From Butyricimonas synergistica DSM 23225 (lineage in GTDB: Bacteria; Bacteroidota; Bacteroidia; Bacteroidales; Marinifilaceae): 64,000 nt of DNA. The translations under genes were made by a program, and so were the position numbers. Under the pieces are notes generated by a model. It did no database searches. It was given only the letters and a program-made list of their open reading frames with translations, and was not told the DNA's origin. Shown one piece after another: positions 1-8,257 of this stretch (position 1 is the stretch's first letter; the number at the start of each line of letters is the position of its first letter). The stretch is from NCBI RefSeq assembly GCF_000379665.1, contig NZ_KB903360.1:64175-128174 (forward strand), read 5' to 3'.

Positions 1-1
1 G

Positions 2-1066
2 GAAGACTTGAATTCAGAAACAGACTTTCCCTATATGTTGGGGGAATGCCACGGTCTGCGAACCTTCATACATTTCGATATATTACGACTCTTTGCGGAC
101 AACATCCTACTCAAGCAAGACGCAAGCGGTATACCCTATGCTTATGACTATGATCTTCAGAACAAACAAGTATTCTCTTTAAAAGATTCATACACGAATA
201 TTCTAAACGATCTGACAAAAGCAGAAAGTATTCTGGAAGAATGCGAATTAAACAACAAGACAACCACCCCGACCAGTTACCAAGCAGATCGGTACACCCA
301 AATGAACATTTACGCCGTCTACGCCTTAAAAGCAAGAGTTTACCAAGCCATGGGAGATAACCAAAATGCACGGAATTATGCGGAGAAAGTAATCACTGCC
401 CCTGAATTTCAGTTAATAACCCCATCCTCGGAAAACCTAAAAGCAGTCATGAAATTTCCCGCCGATAATGAATTAATCTGGGGACTATTCAATAATACTT
501 TATACAGCACCCTATACGATGACTTCATTTCCACGGATATTGTAATAACACCAAGAAGAGTAAGAGAAGATCTGACAGACATTTACAACACCAAAGAATT
601 TCAGCCGACAAGCCAAGATTACCGTTACCAAACATTCTTCAGACCAAGTTCGACAACAATGTTCATTCGTCTACTGGAGAAAGCAGCGGAGGTTGACGAG
701 GATATCACTAAAATAGTACAAGGAGTAAACCTCATTCGCTTACCCGAAATGTACTATATTGCCGCAGAAGGCTGGTACAACGAAAAGCCTGAAAAAGCCA
801 TTCGTTATTTAAACGATGTAAGAAATAGCCGTGGCTTAGCAGACATTGACAACTCAAAAGTCAACCAAAAAGAAAAATTCATGGAAATACTGAGGAACGA
901 ACGTATCCGGGAACTATGGGGTGAAGGGCAAATATTTTTAGATTACAAACGTTATAATGTCGAATTTTACGACCTTGATATGAAGCCAATTAAACCGTCC
1001 CCCCAAATATTTAATTTACCTTGGCCGGAAGCAGAACTTGAATATGGATCCACTTTCAAAAAATAA
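2..1066 (+). CDS. RagB/SusD-like nutrient uptake outer membrane lipoprotein (5' truncated by window edge)
   Basis: SusD-family proteins are surface lipoproteins that capture ligand over a SusC TonB-dependent channel. The reading frame is open to the first bases of the window, so the signal peptide, lipobox and N-terminal TPR-like helices lie outside it; a TTG at position 8 is only an internal Leu codon. Visible family marks are the stretch GLRTFIHFDILRLF, helical repeats with ALKARVYQAMGD, and the C-terminal SusD block with LIRLPEMYYIAAEGWY, YLNDVRNSRGL and ILRNERIRELWGEGQ. Five bases separate its stop from the next gene, so it sits in an operon with the DUF4843 and PKD-like lipoproteins; its SusC partner should lie just upstream. 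Family assignment is firm; the ligand is unknown. Confidence 0.93.
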   Translation, partial: EDLNSETDFPYMLGECHGLRTFIHFDILRLFADNILLKQDASGIPYAYDYDLQNKQVFSLKDSYTNILNDLTKAESILEECELNNKTTTPTSYQADRYTQMNIYAVYALKARVYQAMGDNQNARNYAEKVITAPEFQLITPSSENLKAVMKFPADNELIWGLFNNTLYSTLYDDFISTDIVITPRRVREDLTDIYNTKEFQPTSQDYRYQTFFRPSSTTMFIRLLEKAAEVDEDITKIVQGVNLIRLPEMYYIAAEGWYNEKPEKAIRYLNDVRNSRGLADIDNSKVNQKEKFMEILRNERIRELWGEGQIFLDYKRYNVEFYDLDMKPIKPSPQIFNLPWPEAELEYGSTFKK

Positions 1067-1070
1067 TATC

Positions 1071-1763
1071 ATGAAACTACAACATATAGCAAAAGAAATA
1101 CTCGCGATATCAATTTGTCTATTGACATTACAAGCGTGTAATAACGATTCGGTTATGTACGAGGAAGGAGCTCGCATCTATTTTCCCGTGGACAGTATGC
1201 ACTACTCCTTTGGGGATAAAGCCTTAAACTATACCCAACACACATTCGAATTTCCCGTGAGAATATTAGGAGATATTAGCAAACAAACACGCAAATTCAA
1301 AGTCACACTAGATGCGTCCAAAACCACAGCTGAAGCGGGTAAACACTACAAGGCTCTTAGCGCAGAATACGAAGTAGCCATAGATTCCGTTAATACGGTC
1401 ATTCCTATCGAACTATACCGCGAAAAATTAGGGGATACGGAAGAATACCTCTTGACGCTGAAATTAGAAGCCAACGACGATTTTGAATTAGGAGTACGAG
1501 AATCCTTAACAGCAGTATTTGCCTTCGGAAATGTATTACTAGAACCCAAATGGTGGAGCTCCTGCAAAAGATATGTCGGACCTTACCATCCGGCGAAATA
1601 TCAAAAATTCATAGAGATCCACGGAGAAGCATTACCGGACAAATATTCAAGTTATAACGACCGAAATATGTACTATCTTTCTATATTCAAACAAGTAAAA
1701 ACTTATTTCGAAGAAAACCCGCAAGAGGGGATTTTCTTTCCGGATGTTACTTGGCCGCTTTAA
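1071..1763 (+). CDS. DUF4843 domain-containing lipoprotein
   Basis: A 230-residue lipoprotein of unknown function. The frame is open further upstream from a TTG at 1038, but the ATG at 1071 gives a proper lipoprotein signal: MKLQHIAKEILAISICLLTLQAC, with lipobox LQAC and Cys23 as the likely lipidated residue. The rest resembles DUF4843 proteins, which are regularly found between SusD and PKD-like lipoproteins in Bacteroidetes: beta-rich, with an early RIYFPVD strand, a YTLTLKLEAN-like strand (here EEYLLTLKLEAN) and a late WW motif (EPKWWSS). It starts five bases after the SusD-like gene and is followed 24 bases later by the PKD-like gene. A role as an accessory surface ligand-binding protein is inference from context. 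Confidence 0.8.
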   Translation: MKLQHIAKEILAISICLLTLQACNNDSVMYEEGARIYFPVDSMHYSFGDKALNYTQHTFEFPVRILGDISKQTRKFKVTLDASKTTAEAGKHYKALSAEYEVAIDSVNTVIPIELYREKLGDTEEYLLTLKLEANDDFELGVRESLTAVFAFGNVLLEPKWWSSCKRYVGPYHPAKYQKFIEIHGEALPDKYSSYNDRNMYYLSIFKQVKTYFEENPQEGIFFPDVTWPL

Positions 1764-1787
1764 TCTATAACTTTAAAATCGAAAAAT

Positions 1788-3206
1788 ATGAAAACTAAAT
1801 ATATCATCATAATCTTATCGTTCTTCTCTGCCTTTTCCTGCATTGATGATAAATCAAATATCGGATTAAAAGAAATTTCCACCATCGAATACGTGGACGG
1901 AGGGCTAGAACCCATATATCGAGTAGACAAACCTGATATGCTAATACTGGGAGCTCCACGAGTAAAACAATCATATATTGAAAAACCTCTTCAATACGAG
2001 TGGCAAGTAGATCACAAAGTGGTAAGCACGGAAGACACCTTACGTTATCCTTGTACCCGACTGACAAAACCCAACGAACTTCTTAATTGTAGATTAAAAA
2101 TTTACAATGACGACGGTGCCATTTTCCAAACATTTCTTTTGGAAGTAAATGCCAATAAAGAAGGAATTATGATCATGAGCAAATACAACGGGGAATCTCT
2201 AATCTCTTTCAAAAGGACGGATCGCCTAGAACTTCCGGCAATCCGAGATGCCTACAAGATCAACAACCCGACTATTCCTCTAGGCAAAGAACCAGGGACA
2301 CTATACTATGACACCAAACATGTATATGTAACCACATCGAACCCCACCAAAGCTGTTATTTTAGATATCCAGACCTTTAATGTAACAGAAATCCTTGACC
2401 TCCCCGCTGGAAGCCATATTACCAACATATCCGGACATCCCTATTTCACAGAGCTATGTATGTTAAGCAACGGTAAGTTCTACAATTACGACATACAATC
2501 GAACTTCCCGTTCCAATCTACCTGGGAATCCTTTCCTGCTGATGCCAAATTCTCGAACAAATCTGTTTTTTTGTATGATTACACTTATTTCCAAATGGGT
2601 TATACGTTATGGGAAGAAACCAAAAACGAATTGTGGATATATTTACAATCAGGGATAACTCCTTATTCTTTAACCGGCGATAAACTGAAAGGCAAAGAGT
2701 TATTAGCTATAATGCCGTGTTACTACACGCAAAACTTACTCTTGGCGGTAAAAGACAACAATAGCAACATCTCCATGGTACAATACACCCCAGACAAAAT
2801 AAGCCCGGTTTACGGGGGAAGTCCTATTCCCCCGCTTGGACAACTAATAATAAAAGAAATTCCCGCCAGCAGCAACATGAACGAAAACAGTGTATTCCTT
2901 ACCCGTTCCGCCGAGTCAACCACCTATTACACGAAAGGAAACGCCGTCTATATGTATGATTACATCGGAGGAAATTTTGAACCTAAGCCAATAATAAAAA
3001 TAGGCAATAACGAGGACCAGATCGTGGCTATGGCATTTAGCCCAGACGAAACAAAACTATTTATCGGAGTTAATTCACCCAGTGGAAACTACAAAGGAAG
3101 CCTATATTGTTATGATGCAACAACATACACATTATTATGGAGCGAAACTGGCATGGCAGGAGAAATCGTTTCAATGATATACAAAGGGGATGGAACTATA
3201 CAATAA
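1788..3206 (+). CDS. PKD-like family lipoprotein
   Basis: A 472-residue lipoprotein. The signal peptide MKTKYIIIILSFFSAFSC ends in a lipobox with Cys18, followed by the acidic IDDKSN typical of surface-exported Bacteroidetes lipoproteins. An N-terminal Ig/PKD-like domain (about residues 40-125, with LQYEWQVDHK and DTLRYPCTRL) precedes a long beta-rich part that looks like a propeller (repeats such as LCMLSNGKFYNYD and VAMAFSPDETKLFIGV). A paralogue of the same plan lies at 25529-27112 in the third SusC/D-type locus, also next to a DUF4843 gene. The adjoining metalloprotease begins 38 bases downstream. Function is unknown; a surface-exposed binding role is inferred. Confidence 0.8.
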   Translation: MKTKYIIIILSFFSAFSCIDDKSNIGLKEISTIEYVDGGLEPIYRVDKPDMLILGAPRVKQSYIEKPLQYEWQVDHKVVSTEDTLRYPCTRLTKPNELLNCRLKIYNDDGAIFQTFLLEVNANKEGIMIMSKYNGESLISFKRTDRLELPAIRDAYKINNPTIPLGKEPGTLYYDTKHVYVTTSNPTKAVILDIQTFNVTEILDLPAGSHITNISGHPYFTELCMLSNGKFYNYDIQSNFPFQSTWESFPADAKFSNKSVFLYDYTYFQMGYTLWEETKNELWIYLQSGITPYSLTGDKLKGKELLAIMPCYYTQNLLLAVKDNNSNISMVQYTPDKISPVYGGSPIPPLGQLIIKEIPASSNMNENSVFLTRSAESTTYYTKGNAVYMYDYIGGNFEPKPIIKIGNNEDQIVAMAFSPDETKLFIGVNSPSGNYKGSLYCYDATTYTLLWSETGMAGEIVSMIYKGDGTIQ

Positions 3207-3244
3207 CTAGAACAAATGTCGTTCAAATCAAACAAAATACTTAT

Positions 3245-5872
3245 ATGAAAAAATGGATAATTACATTAGCAGCGATTATCGTTAGCATATCGCTGGTTCC
3301 GGACTTGTACGCATCAAATAAAAAGAAAAAAAGTGCAATCAAGCCTACAACACAAAATACTCGCCCCGAGAGTGCATACGAAAAATTATTACAGGGCAAA
3401 GACGTGGTTACAGCCAAAAGTAATTTCATCACCCTACATAAAGCGGGTAACAAACTGTATTTCGAAATCCCGCTAAAATACATGAACCGAGAAATGTTAC
3501 TCGCCTCGACAGTAACCCAGGTTAGCGACCCCGACTACTGCGACATCGGTTTCAAATCCAAACAACCATTACATCTTAAATTCTCCAAGCGGGATAGTTC
3601 TGTATTCTTGCATTACGTGACCACTCTCGCCACCACGGATAACTTGGATAAAGCCCTGAACAACATTTATGGCGATCCGATCCAATACATTTACAACATA
3701 AAAGCCTATAACCCGGATAGTACGGCTGTCGTGATCGACATGAGCCCTCTATTCACCACGGACGCACAAGAATTGAGTTTCCTATCGGAAGAAAGCATGG
3801 GCGGTTTAGTAAACACCACATATTCATTCAAAAAAGATGCTACTTTTCTGGATGGGATCAAAGCCTTTGATGACAACCTGAGCATACGGACCGTGATGTC
3901 ATACGGCATAACAATGAAAATACTAGGACTTATCAAAGTCATGGATAACGCCCCGTTCACGGCAACCGTCACCCGTTCACTTGTCCTTTTACCGGAGCAC
4001 AAAATGCGTCCCCGAATCTCAGACTCCCGAATAGGCATTTTCAATAGCTCCAAAACCCGTGTTTCTATCACGCATGAGGATAAAATAAATACTTACTCGA
4101 TAGCCCATCGTTGGCGCATCGAACCTAAAGATGTAGAAGCATACAAGCGTGGAGAACTCGTGGAACCCGTGAAACCTATTGTATTTTACGTGGACGACGC
4201 CTTCCCCGAATTATGGAAAGAATCCATCCACAAAGGAATAACCAACTGGAACATTGCTTTCGAGAAAATCGGTTTCAAAAACGTGATGATTGCAAAAAAT
4301 TTTCCTAAAAATGATCCGGACTTCGACCCCGATAATTTGAAATACTCTTGTGTCCGCTACGTGCCGAATTCAACAGCCAACGCCATGGGACCTTCATGGA
4401 CAGACCCGACCACAGGGGAAATAATCAACGCCTCGGTATTAATTTACGGGAATATCATACAATTATTAAATAACTGGTGCTTCGTGCAAACGTCACAAGT
4501 TAATCCTGCTGTGAGAAGTAAAAAACTACCGGACGAAATTATAAAAGAAGCCCTAGTTTACGTGGTTGGACACGAAATCGGACACTGCCTTGGATTCATG
4601 CACAACATGGCAGCCTCGGCAGCCTTCCCGGTAGATTCACTACGCTCACCTTCCTTTACCCGAAAATACGGGACAACACCCTCTATCATGGATTACGCCC
4701 GTTTCAACTATGTCGCACAACCGGAAGACACCGACGTGAAATTAACCCCTCCCGCTTTAGGCCTATATGACGAATTCCTTATCAAATGGAATTACCAGTA
4801 CTTGCCAGACTTCAAAGACGAATGGGAAGAACAACCTATCGTGGAAAAATGGGTTGATGAAAAAGCTGGCAACCCACTCTATCGTTACGGACGACAACAA
4901 CTCATCGCACGTTACGACCCAAGCGCCCTCGAAGAAGATTTGGGTGACGACGCAATAAAAGCAAGCGAATACGGTATCAAAAATCTAAAATACATCCTTT
5001 CCAATTTAAAAGATTGGATCAAAGATGATCCGGATTTCTCGCATCGCCAAGCCTTATACAGCCAAATCCTAAACCAATACTACCGCTACTTGCGAAATGT
5101 AATGTACAATATAGGAGGTATTTACTTGACAGAAGTGAAAGAAGGAACTCCCGGGAAAAGATTCGAAGCTGTACCGAAATCCCGCCAAAAGGCAGCTATG
5201 AAATGGCTACTCAAGCAATACACGGACATGGAATGGCTAAACAATGCAGAATTAAAACAACATTTCCCCCTAAACATCAATGGTAGCGCCATTATTCGAG
5301 AACAAGTGGCACAAAATATATATAAATTAATAAATAACGTGATACTCTCGTCACATGTGGCTTCGTCACCTTATTCGGTCAATGAATTTATCACGGATCT
5401 TTACACTAGCACGTGGAATAATCTGATACAAGGCAAAGAATTGACGGAAAGCGACAAAATTTTACAACAAACCTTAGTTTCTATCGTTTGCACATCTCTA
5501 AACGACACCCAAAAAGCAAACTCTTCACCTTTCGGCTTTGCCCCTTCTGTCGACGAGATTCTTGCCTACAATTTAGATGACTCGGGTTTAATCAAACGAT
5601 TCGCCGATCAATTTCGAGCCGTAGATGAAAAATTCGGAAGAGGTTACGTTGCCTCACGCTTAAGCGATTGTCATTTTGGTACTCCCGGTTACGGTCTTCA
5701 AAGAGCCGTGAAAATAAATTCAATTAACGACTCAAAAGCCTATCTACAAGACATCGCAATAAAATCCAGGGAGTTACTAAGAAACAAAATTGGAAAAACT
5801 TCCGGTCATTCAAAAATACACTACCAATCTTTATTAATAAAATTGAACAATGCATTAAAAGATAAACTATAA
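3245..5872 (+). CDS. Zinc-dependent metalloprotease (DUF5118/DUF5117/DUF4953 family), first paralogue
   Basis: An 875-residue exported metallopeptidase. The open frame extends upstream to 3137, inside the preceding gene, but the ATG at 3245 gives a signal peptide (MKKWIITLAAIIVSISLVPDLYAS). The active site HEIGHCLGFMHN is at residues 443-454: the HExxH Glu is the general base and the three His bind zinc. A Met-turn SIMDY follows, with Met482, so the fold is metzincin-like. N-terminal parts match the DUF5118/DUF5117 layout known for this Bacteroidetes family. It is last in its operon, directly before a terminator at 5898-5955. A paralogue at 14832-17441 shares long blocks such as the one starting GELVEPVKP. 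Peptide trimming at the surface or in the periplasm for the linked SusC/D pair is inference. Confidence 0.88.
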   Translation: MKKWIITLAAIIVSISLVPDLYASNKKKKSAIKPTTQNTRPESAYEKLLQGKDVVTAKSNFITLHKAGNKLYFEIPLKYMNREMLLASTVTQVSDPDYCDIGFKSKQPLHLKFSKRDSSVFLHYVTTLATTDNLDKALNNIYGDPIQYIYNIKAYNPDSTAVVIDMSPLFTTDAQELSFLSEESMGGLVNTTYSFKKDATFLDGIKAFDDNLSIRTVMSYGITMKILGLIKVMDNAPFTATVTRSLVLLPEHKMRPRISDSRIGIFNSSKTRVSITHEDKINTYSIAHRWRIEPKDVEAYKRGELVEPVKPIVFYVDDAFPELWKESIHKGITNWNIAFEKIGFKNVMIAKNFPKNDPDFDPDNLKYSCVRYVPNSTANAMGPSWTDPTTGEIINASVLIYGNIIQLLNNWCFVQTSQVNPAVRSKKLPDEIIKEALVYVVGHEIGHCLGFMHNMAASAAFPVDSLRSPSFTRKYGTTPSIMDYARFNYVAQPEDTDVKLTPPALGLYDEFLIKWNYQYLPDFKDEWEEQPIVEKWVDEKAGNPLYRYGRQQLIARYDPSALEEDLGDDAIKASEYGIKNLKYILSNLKDWIKDDPDFSHRQALYSQILNQYYRYLRNVMYNIGGIYLTEVKEGTPGKRFEAVPKSRQKAAMKWLLKQYTDMEWLNNAELKQHFPLNINGSAIIREQVAQNIYKLINNVILSSHVASSPYSVNEFITDLYTSTWNNLIQGKELTESDKILQQTLVSIVCTSLNDTQKANSSPFGFAPSVDEILAYNLDDSGLIKRFADQFRAVDEKFGRGYVASRLSDCHFGTPGYGLQRAVKINSINDSKAYLQDIAIKSRELLRNKIGKTSGHSKIHYQSLLIKLNNALKDKL

Positions 5873-5897
5873 GATCATTTTTCAATATTCAAAAAAC

Positions 5898-5955
5898 AAA
5901 ACTGTCCAAACAAATAGTATGTCCAAAACTTCATATACTACGTTTGGACAGTTTT
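5898..5955 (+). terminator. Rho-independent terminator with long loop
   Basis: Perfect 14-bp arms (5898-5911 and 5942-5955) form a stem ending in a run of six T, 25 bases after the metalloprotease stop. A second, shorter left arm (5921-5927) can pair with the same right arm, so two alternative hairpins exist. Confidence 0.75.
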
Positions 5956-6297
5956 TTACAACTTTCCACTTGTTTCAATATGCAAGACGCTTGTGTTTGA
6001 ACATTTACCAAGACGAATCCCTCCCCCCAAATGCCCAATCAAATATAGCAACAAACGAACGTTTAATGATAGCAGGTTTTAGCGGCAACAAGAAAGTTTT
6101 ATAAGACAAAAAACAATTCCACTAAACCATTGATTATTACCAAAATATAATAATTGATAATAACATTTTTTCATTGACGGATTTTGATTATTTTTGCACT
6201 AAATAAACGTTGGATTAATAAACTTCAAATAGGCTTTTTACGCCCGAGGTGACCTAATACACGTTTACAAAATCTAGTCATATTTTAAGGATGCCTT
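5956..6297. other. Intergenic leader region before the ECF sigma gene
   Basis: No convincing gene: a 61-codon frame at 5919-6104 starts inside the terminator and resembles nothing. The region holds an Mpi-core-like decamer on the minus strand (6054-6063), a likely promoter -7 element at 6189-6196 and about 95 bases of leader. Confidence 0.5.
6189..6196 (+). promoter_or_regulatory. Bacteroidetes-type -7 promoter element upstream of the ECF sigma gene
   Basis: TATTTTTG is a perfect match to TAnnTTTG. A T-rich TTTT lies 19 bases upstream (6166-6169) as a weak -33. The implied transcript has a leader of about 95 bases before the sigma ATG at 6298. Confidence 0.45.
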
Positions 6298-6858
6298 ATG
6301 AAGAGGGGAGCTAAACACATACATTTCACGAACGGAGAAAGTGTTGTTTTCGATGAATATTTTCGAAGCAACTTTCAAAAATTCGTGGCTTTTACCTCTC
6401 GTTTTCTAATTGATACACAGCAAGGAGAAGACGTAGTTCAAGATACATTCGTCCAAATTTGGGAAGCAACAGACCTTACTTTTGAATCAGAGCCAGCTCT
6501 CACCGCCTATATGTACCGCATCATACGCAACCGCATATTAAATGACTTGAAACATTTGAAAATTCAAGAAAAATATAACGAACGAATGCGCCGGGAGATG
6601 GAAAGCGAGAGCTTTCTCGTAAAATCCGTGTGGGATGAAGAAAGCCGCCACTTACTTTACAAGGCAATAGACACCCTCTCCCCACAGTGCAAAGAAGTCA
6701 TACGTTACCACCTGGAAGGGAAAAAGAATCAAGAAATCGCAGAACTCATGGATATTAGTATCGTGACCGTAAAATCCCACAAGATGGTTGCTTATAAACA
6801 ATTAAGGGAATCTTTGTCTAAAATCATATTTTGCCTATTCCTTACTTCCATACATTAA
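6298..6858 (+). CDS. ECF RNA polymerase sigma-70 factor (SusC/FecR-associated type)
   Basis: A 186-residue extracytoplasmic-function sigma factor that directs RNA polymerase to its cognate SusC/D promoter when released from the FecR-type anti-sigma factor. Region 2 is visible as FDEYFRSNFQKFVAFTSRFL and the DVVQDTFVQIWE helix (about 51-62). Region 4 is SPQCKEVIRYHLEGKKNQEIAELM followed by the helix-turn-helix VTVKSHKMVAYKQLRE (about 133-175). The C-terminus is a short hydrophobic tail (IIFCLFLTSIH), common in this subfamily. fecR follows after 119 bases, then an STN-bearing SusC, the standard trans-envelope signalling order. Start chosen at ATG 6298; an out-of-frame ATG lies at 6291. Confidence 0.93.
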   Translation: MKRGAKHIHFTNGESVVFDEYFRSNFQKFVAFTSRFLIDTQQGEDVVQDTFVQIWEATDLTFESEPALTAYMYRIIRNRILNDLKHLKIQEKYNERMRREMESESFLVKSVWDEESRHLLYKAIDTLSPQCKEVIRYHLEGKKNQEIAELMDISIVTVKSHKMVAYKQLRESLSKIIFCLFLTSIH

Positions 6859-6977
6859 CTCCAAAATTGTATCCTTCTAAAAAAGGATCTCATCGTGCTA
6901 CACAATAAAAAATGATCGGCACTAAAAAAATATTTCAAAAAAAACTCATACTCTTTTAAAATTTAGTTGTTCTACAA

Positions 6978-8162
6978 ATGAACGAGGATCTAAAACTGAT
7001 CTTCCAACAAAAAATACTTATGGAAAAATTGGAAAAATATATCAGAATGTGCCGCCTGGCAATCAAACAACGACTCTCTCCAATAGCCCCACAGGACGAG
7101 GAGAAGCTGGAAGCCTGGTTGCAGGAAAGCGATGAGAATCGAGAACTTTACAACTCGATCGATCATATCGACCCGGCAAAACTGAATGCATATTACCCGA
7201 ACACGGACATCGAATATCAACTATCCCGATTTTATAAAAAACGCAAACGTACCGCCCGTTCTATCGCTTGGCGTTGGAGTGTAGCAGCAGTGGTCGTTCT
7301 CGCTTGTGGAATATCGTTTTATCTGATGGATAAAACAGAACCTATCATCTCCTCTCCCGTGAAATCAATTTCCGGAGGAGTAAGCCTCGTGTTATCAGAT
7401 GGACGACAAATAGATCTTTCAACAACGACTCGCCCCGACACGATGGAAATGGGGGCAGCCATTGCCAATGTACAGCAAAACACGCTGGTCTATTCCCCGT
7501 TTGACACAGCAAAGGAAGTTAAACACAACACATTAATCGTTCCCAAGGGAACCTCGTTTCACTTGATATTAAGCGACGGTACACGAGTATGGTTGAATGC
7601 CGATAGTAAAATCACGTATCCGGTTACTTTCACGGGTAACACGAGAGAAGTTCACCTCGAAGGAGAGGCTTTCTTTGACGTGAAGAGGAATGAACAATCC
7701 CCATTCACGGTGAACGCCGATCAATTGAACGTACGAGTGTTAGGTACAAAATTTAACGTGAACACCTTCGCGGATAATGGCCACGTATCCACCGCCCTGG
7801 TGGAAGGTTCGGTTGAGGTTTCCGGGAAGACGGGAATGTTTCGGCGGTTAATTCCCGGACAGGTAGCAATGATAGACACGATCGGAAAGATTCAGGTTGT
7901 CGACATGGAACTGAAGCCTTACACGGCATGGATTGATGATATGTTTTGTTTCAGAAATACTCCTCTATCGGAAATCCTAAAGCAAGTAGAACGCTATTAC
8001 AACGTGAAAGTCGTGTATAACGCGGATTACCGGGAAGAATATTACACGGGAGATATTTACCGTAACAAACCGTTACAGACGCTGTTGGATGTGCTGGAAA
8101 TGACTATCCCCGTGAAATTTGAATTGCTTGATCAAGTTATATATATAAAAAGAAGGAAGTAG
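6978..8162 (+). CDS. FecR-family anti-sigma factor with DUF4974 domain
   Basis: An inner-membrane anti-sigma/sigma regulator of 394 residues. The cytoplasmic N-terminus (about 1-95) should bind the sigma factor encoded upstream. A single membrane segment spans about residues 97-116 (SVAAVVVLACGISFYLM). The periplasmic FecR domain follows (HNTLIVPKGTSFHLILSDGT, VWLNADSKITYPVTF, EAFFDV), and a C-terminal DUF4974 domain ends with FRNTPLSEILKQVERYYNVKV and a VIYIKRRK terminus. An ATG at 7020 (MEKLEKYIRM) is an equally plausible start. The partner signal should come from the STN domain of the SusC at 8258. Confidence 0.92.
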   Translation: MNEDLKLIFQQKILMEKLEKYIRMCRLAIKQRLSPIAPQDEEKLEAWLQESDENRELYNSIDHIDPAKLNAYYPNTDIEYQLSRFYKKRKRTARSIAWRWSVAAVVVLACGISFYLMDKTEPIISSPVKSISGGVSLVLSDGRQIDLSTTTRPDTMEMGAAIANVQQNTLVYSPFDTAKEVKHNTLIVPKGTSFHLILSDGTRVWLNADSKITYPVTFTGNTREVHLEGEAFFDVKRNEQSPFTVNADQLNVRVLGTKFNVNTFADNGHVSTALVEGSVEVSGKTGMFRRLIPGQVAMIDTIGKIQVVDMELKPYTAWIDDMFCFRNTPLSEILKQVERYYNVKVVYNADYREEYYTGDIYRNKPLQTLLDVLEMTIPVKFELLDQVIYIKRRK

Positions 8163-8257
8163 GTCGGTTGAAGACTAAATTCCACAAGAAAAAATGTCTT
8201 AACAAAAAAGAAGAACAAGAAAAGTACAAACATTACTAAACCTTTATTAACAAAGAG

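Noticed and set aside
5919-6104. 61-codon open frame after the first metalloprotease
   Set aside because: It starts inside a terminator hairpin and has no resemblance to known proteins.
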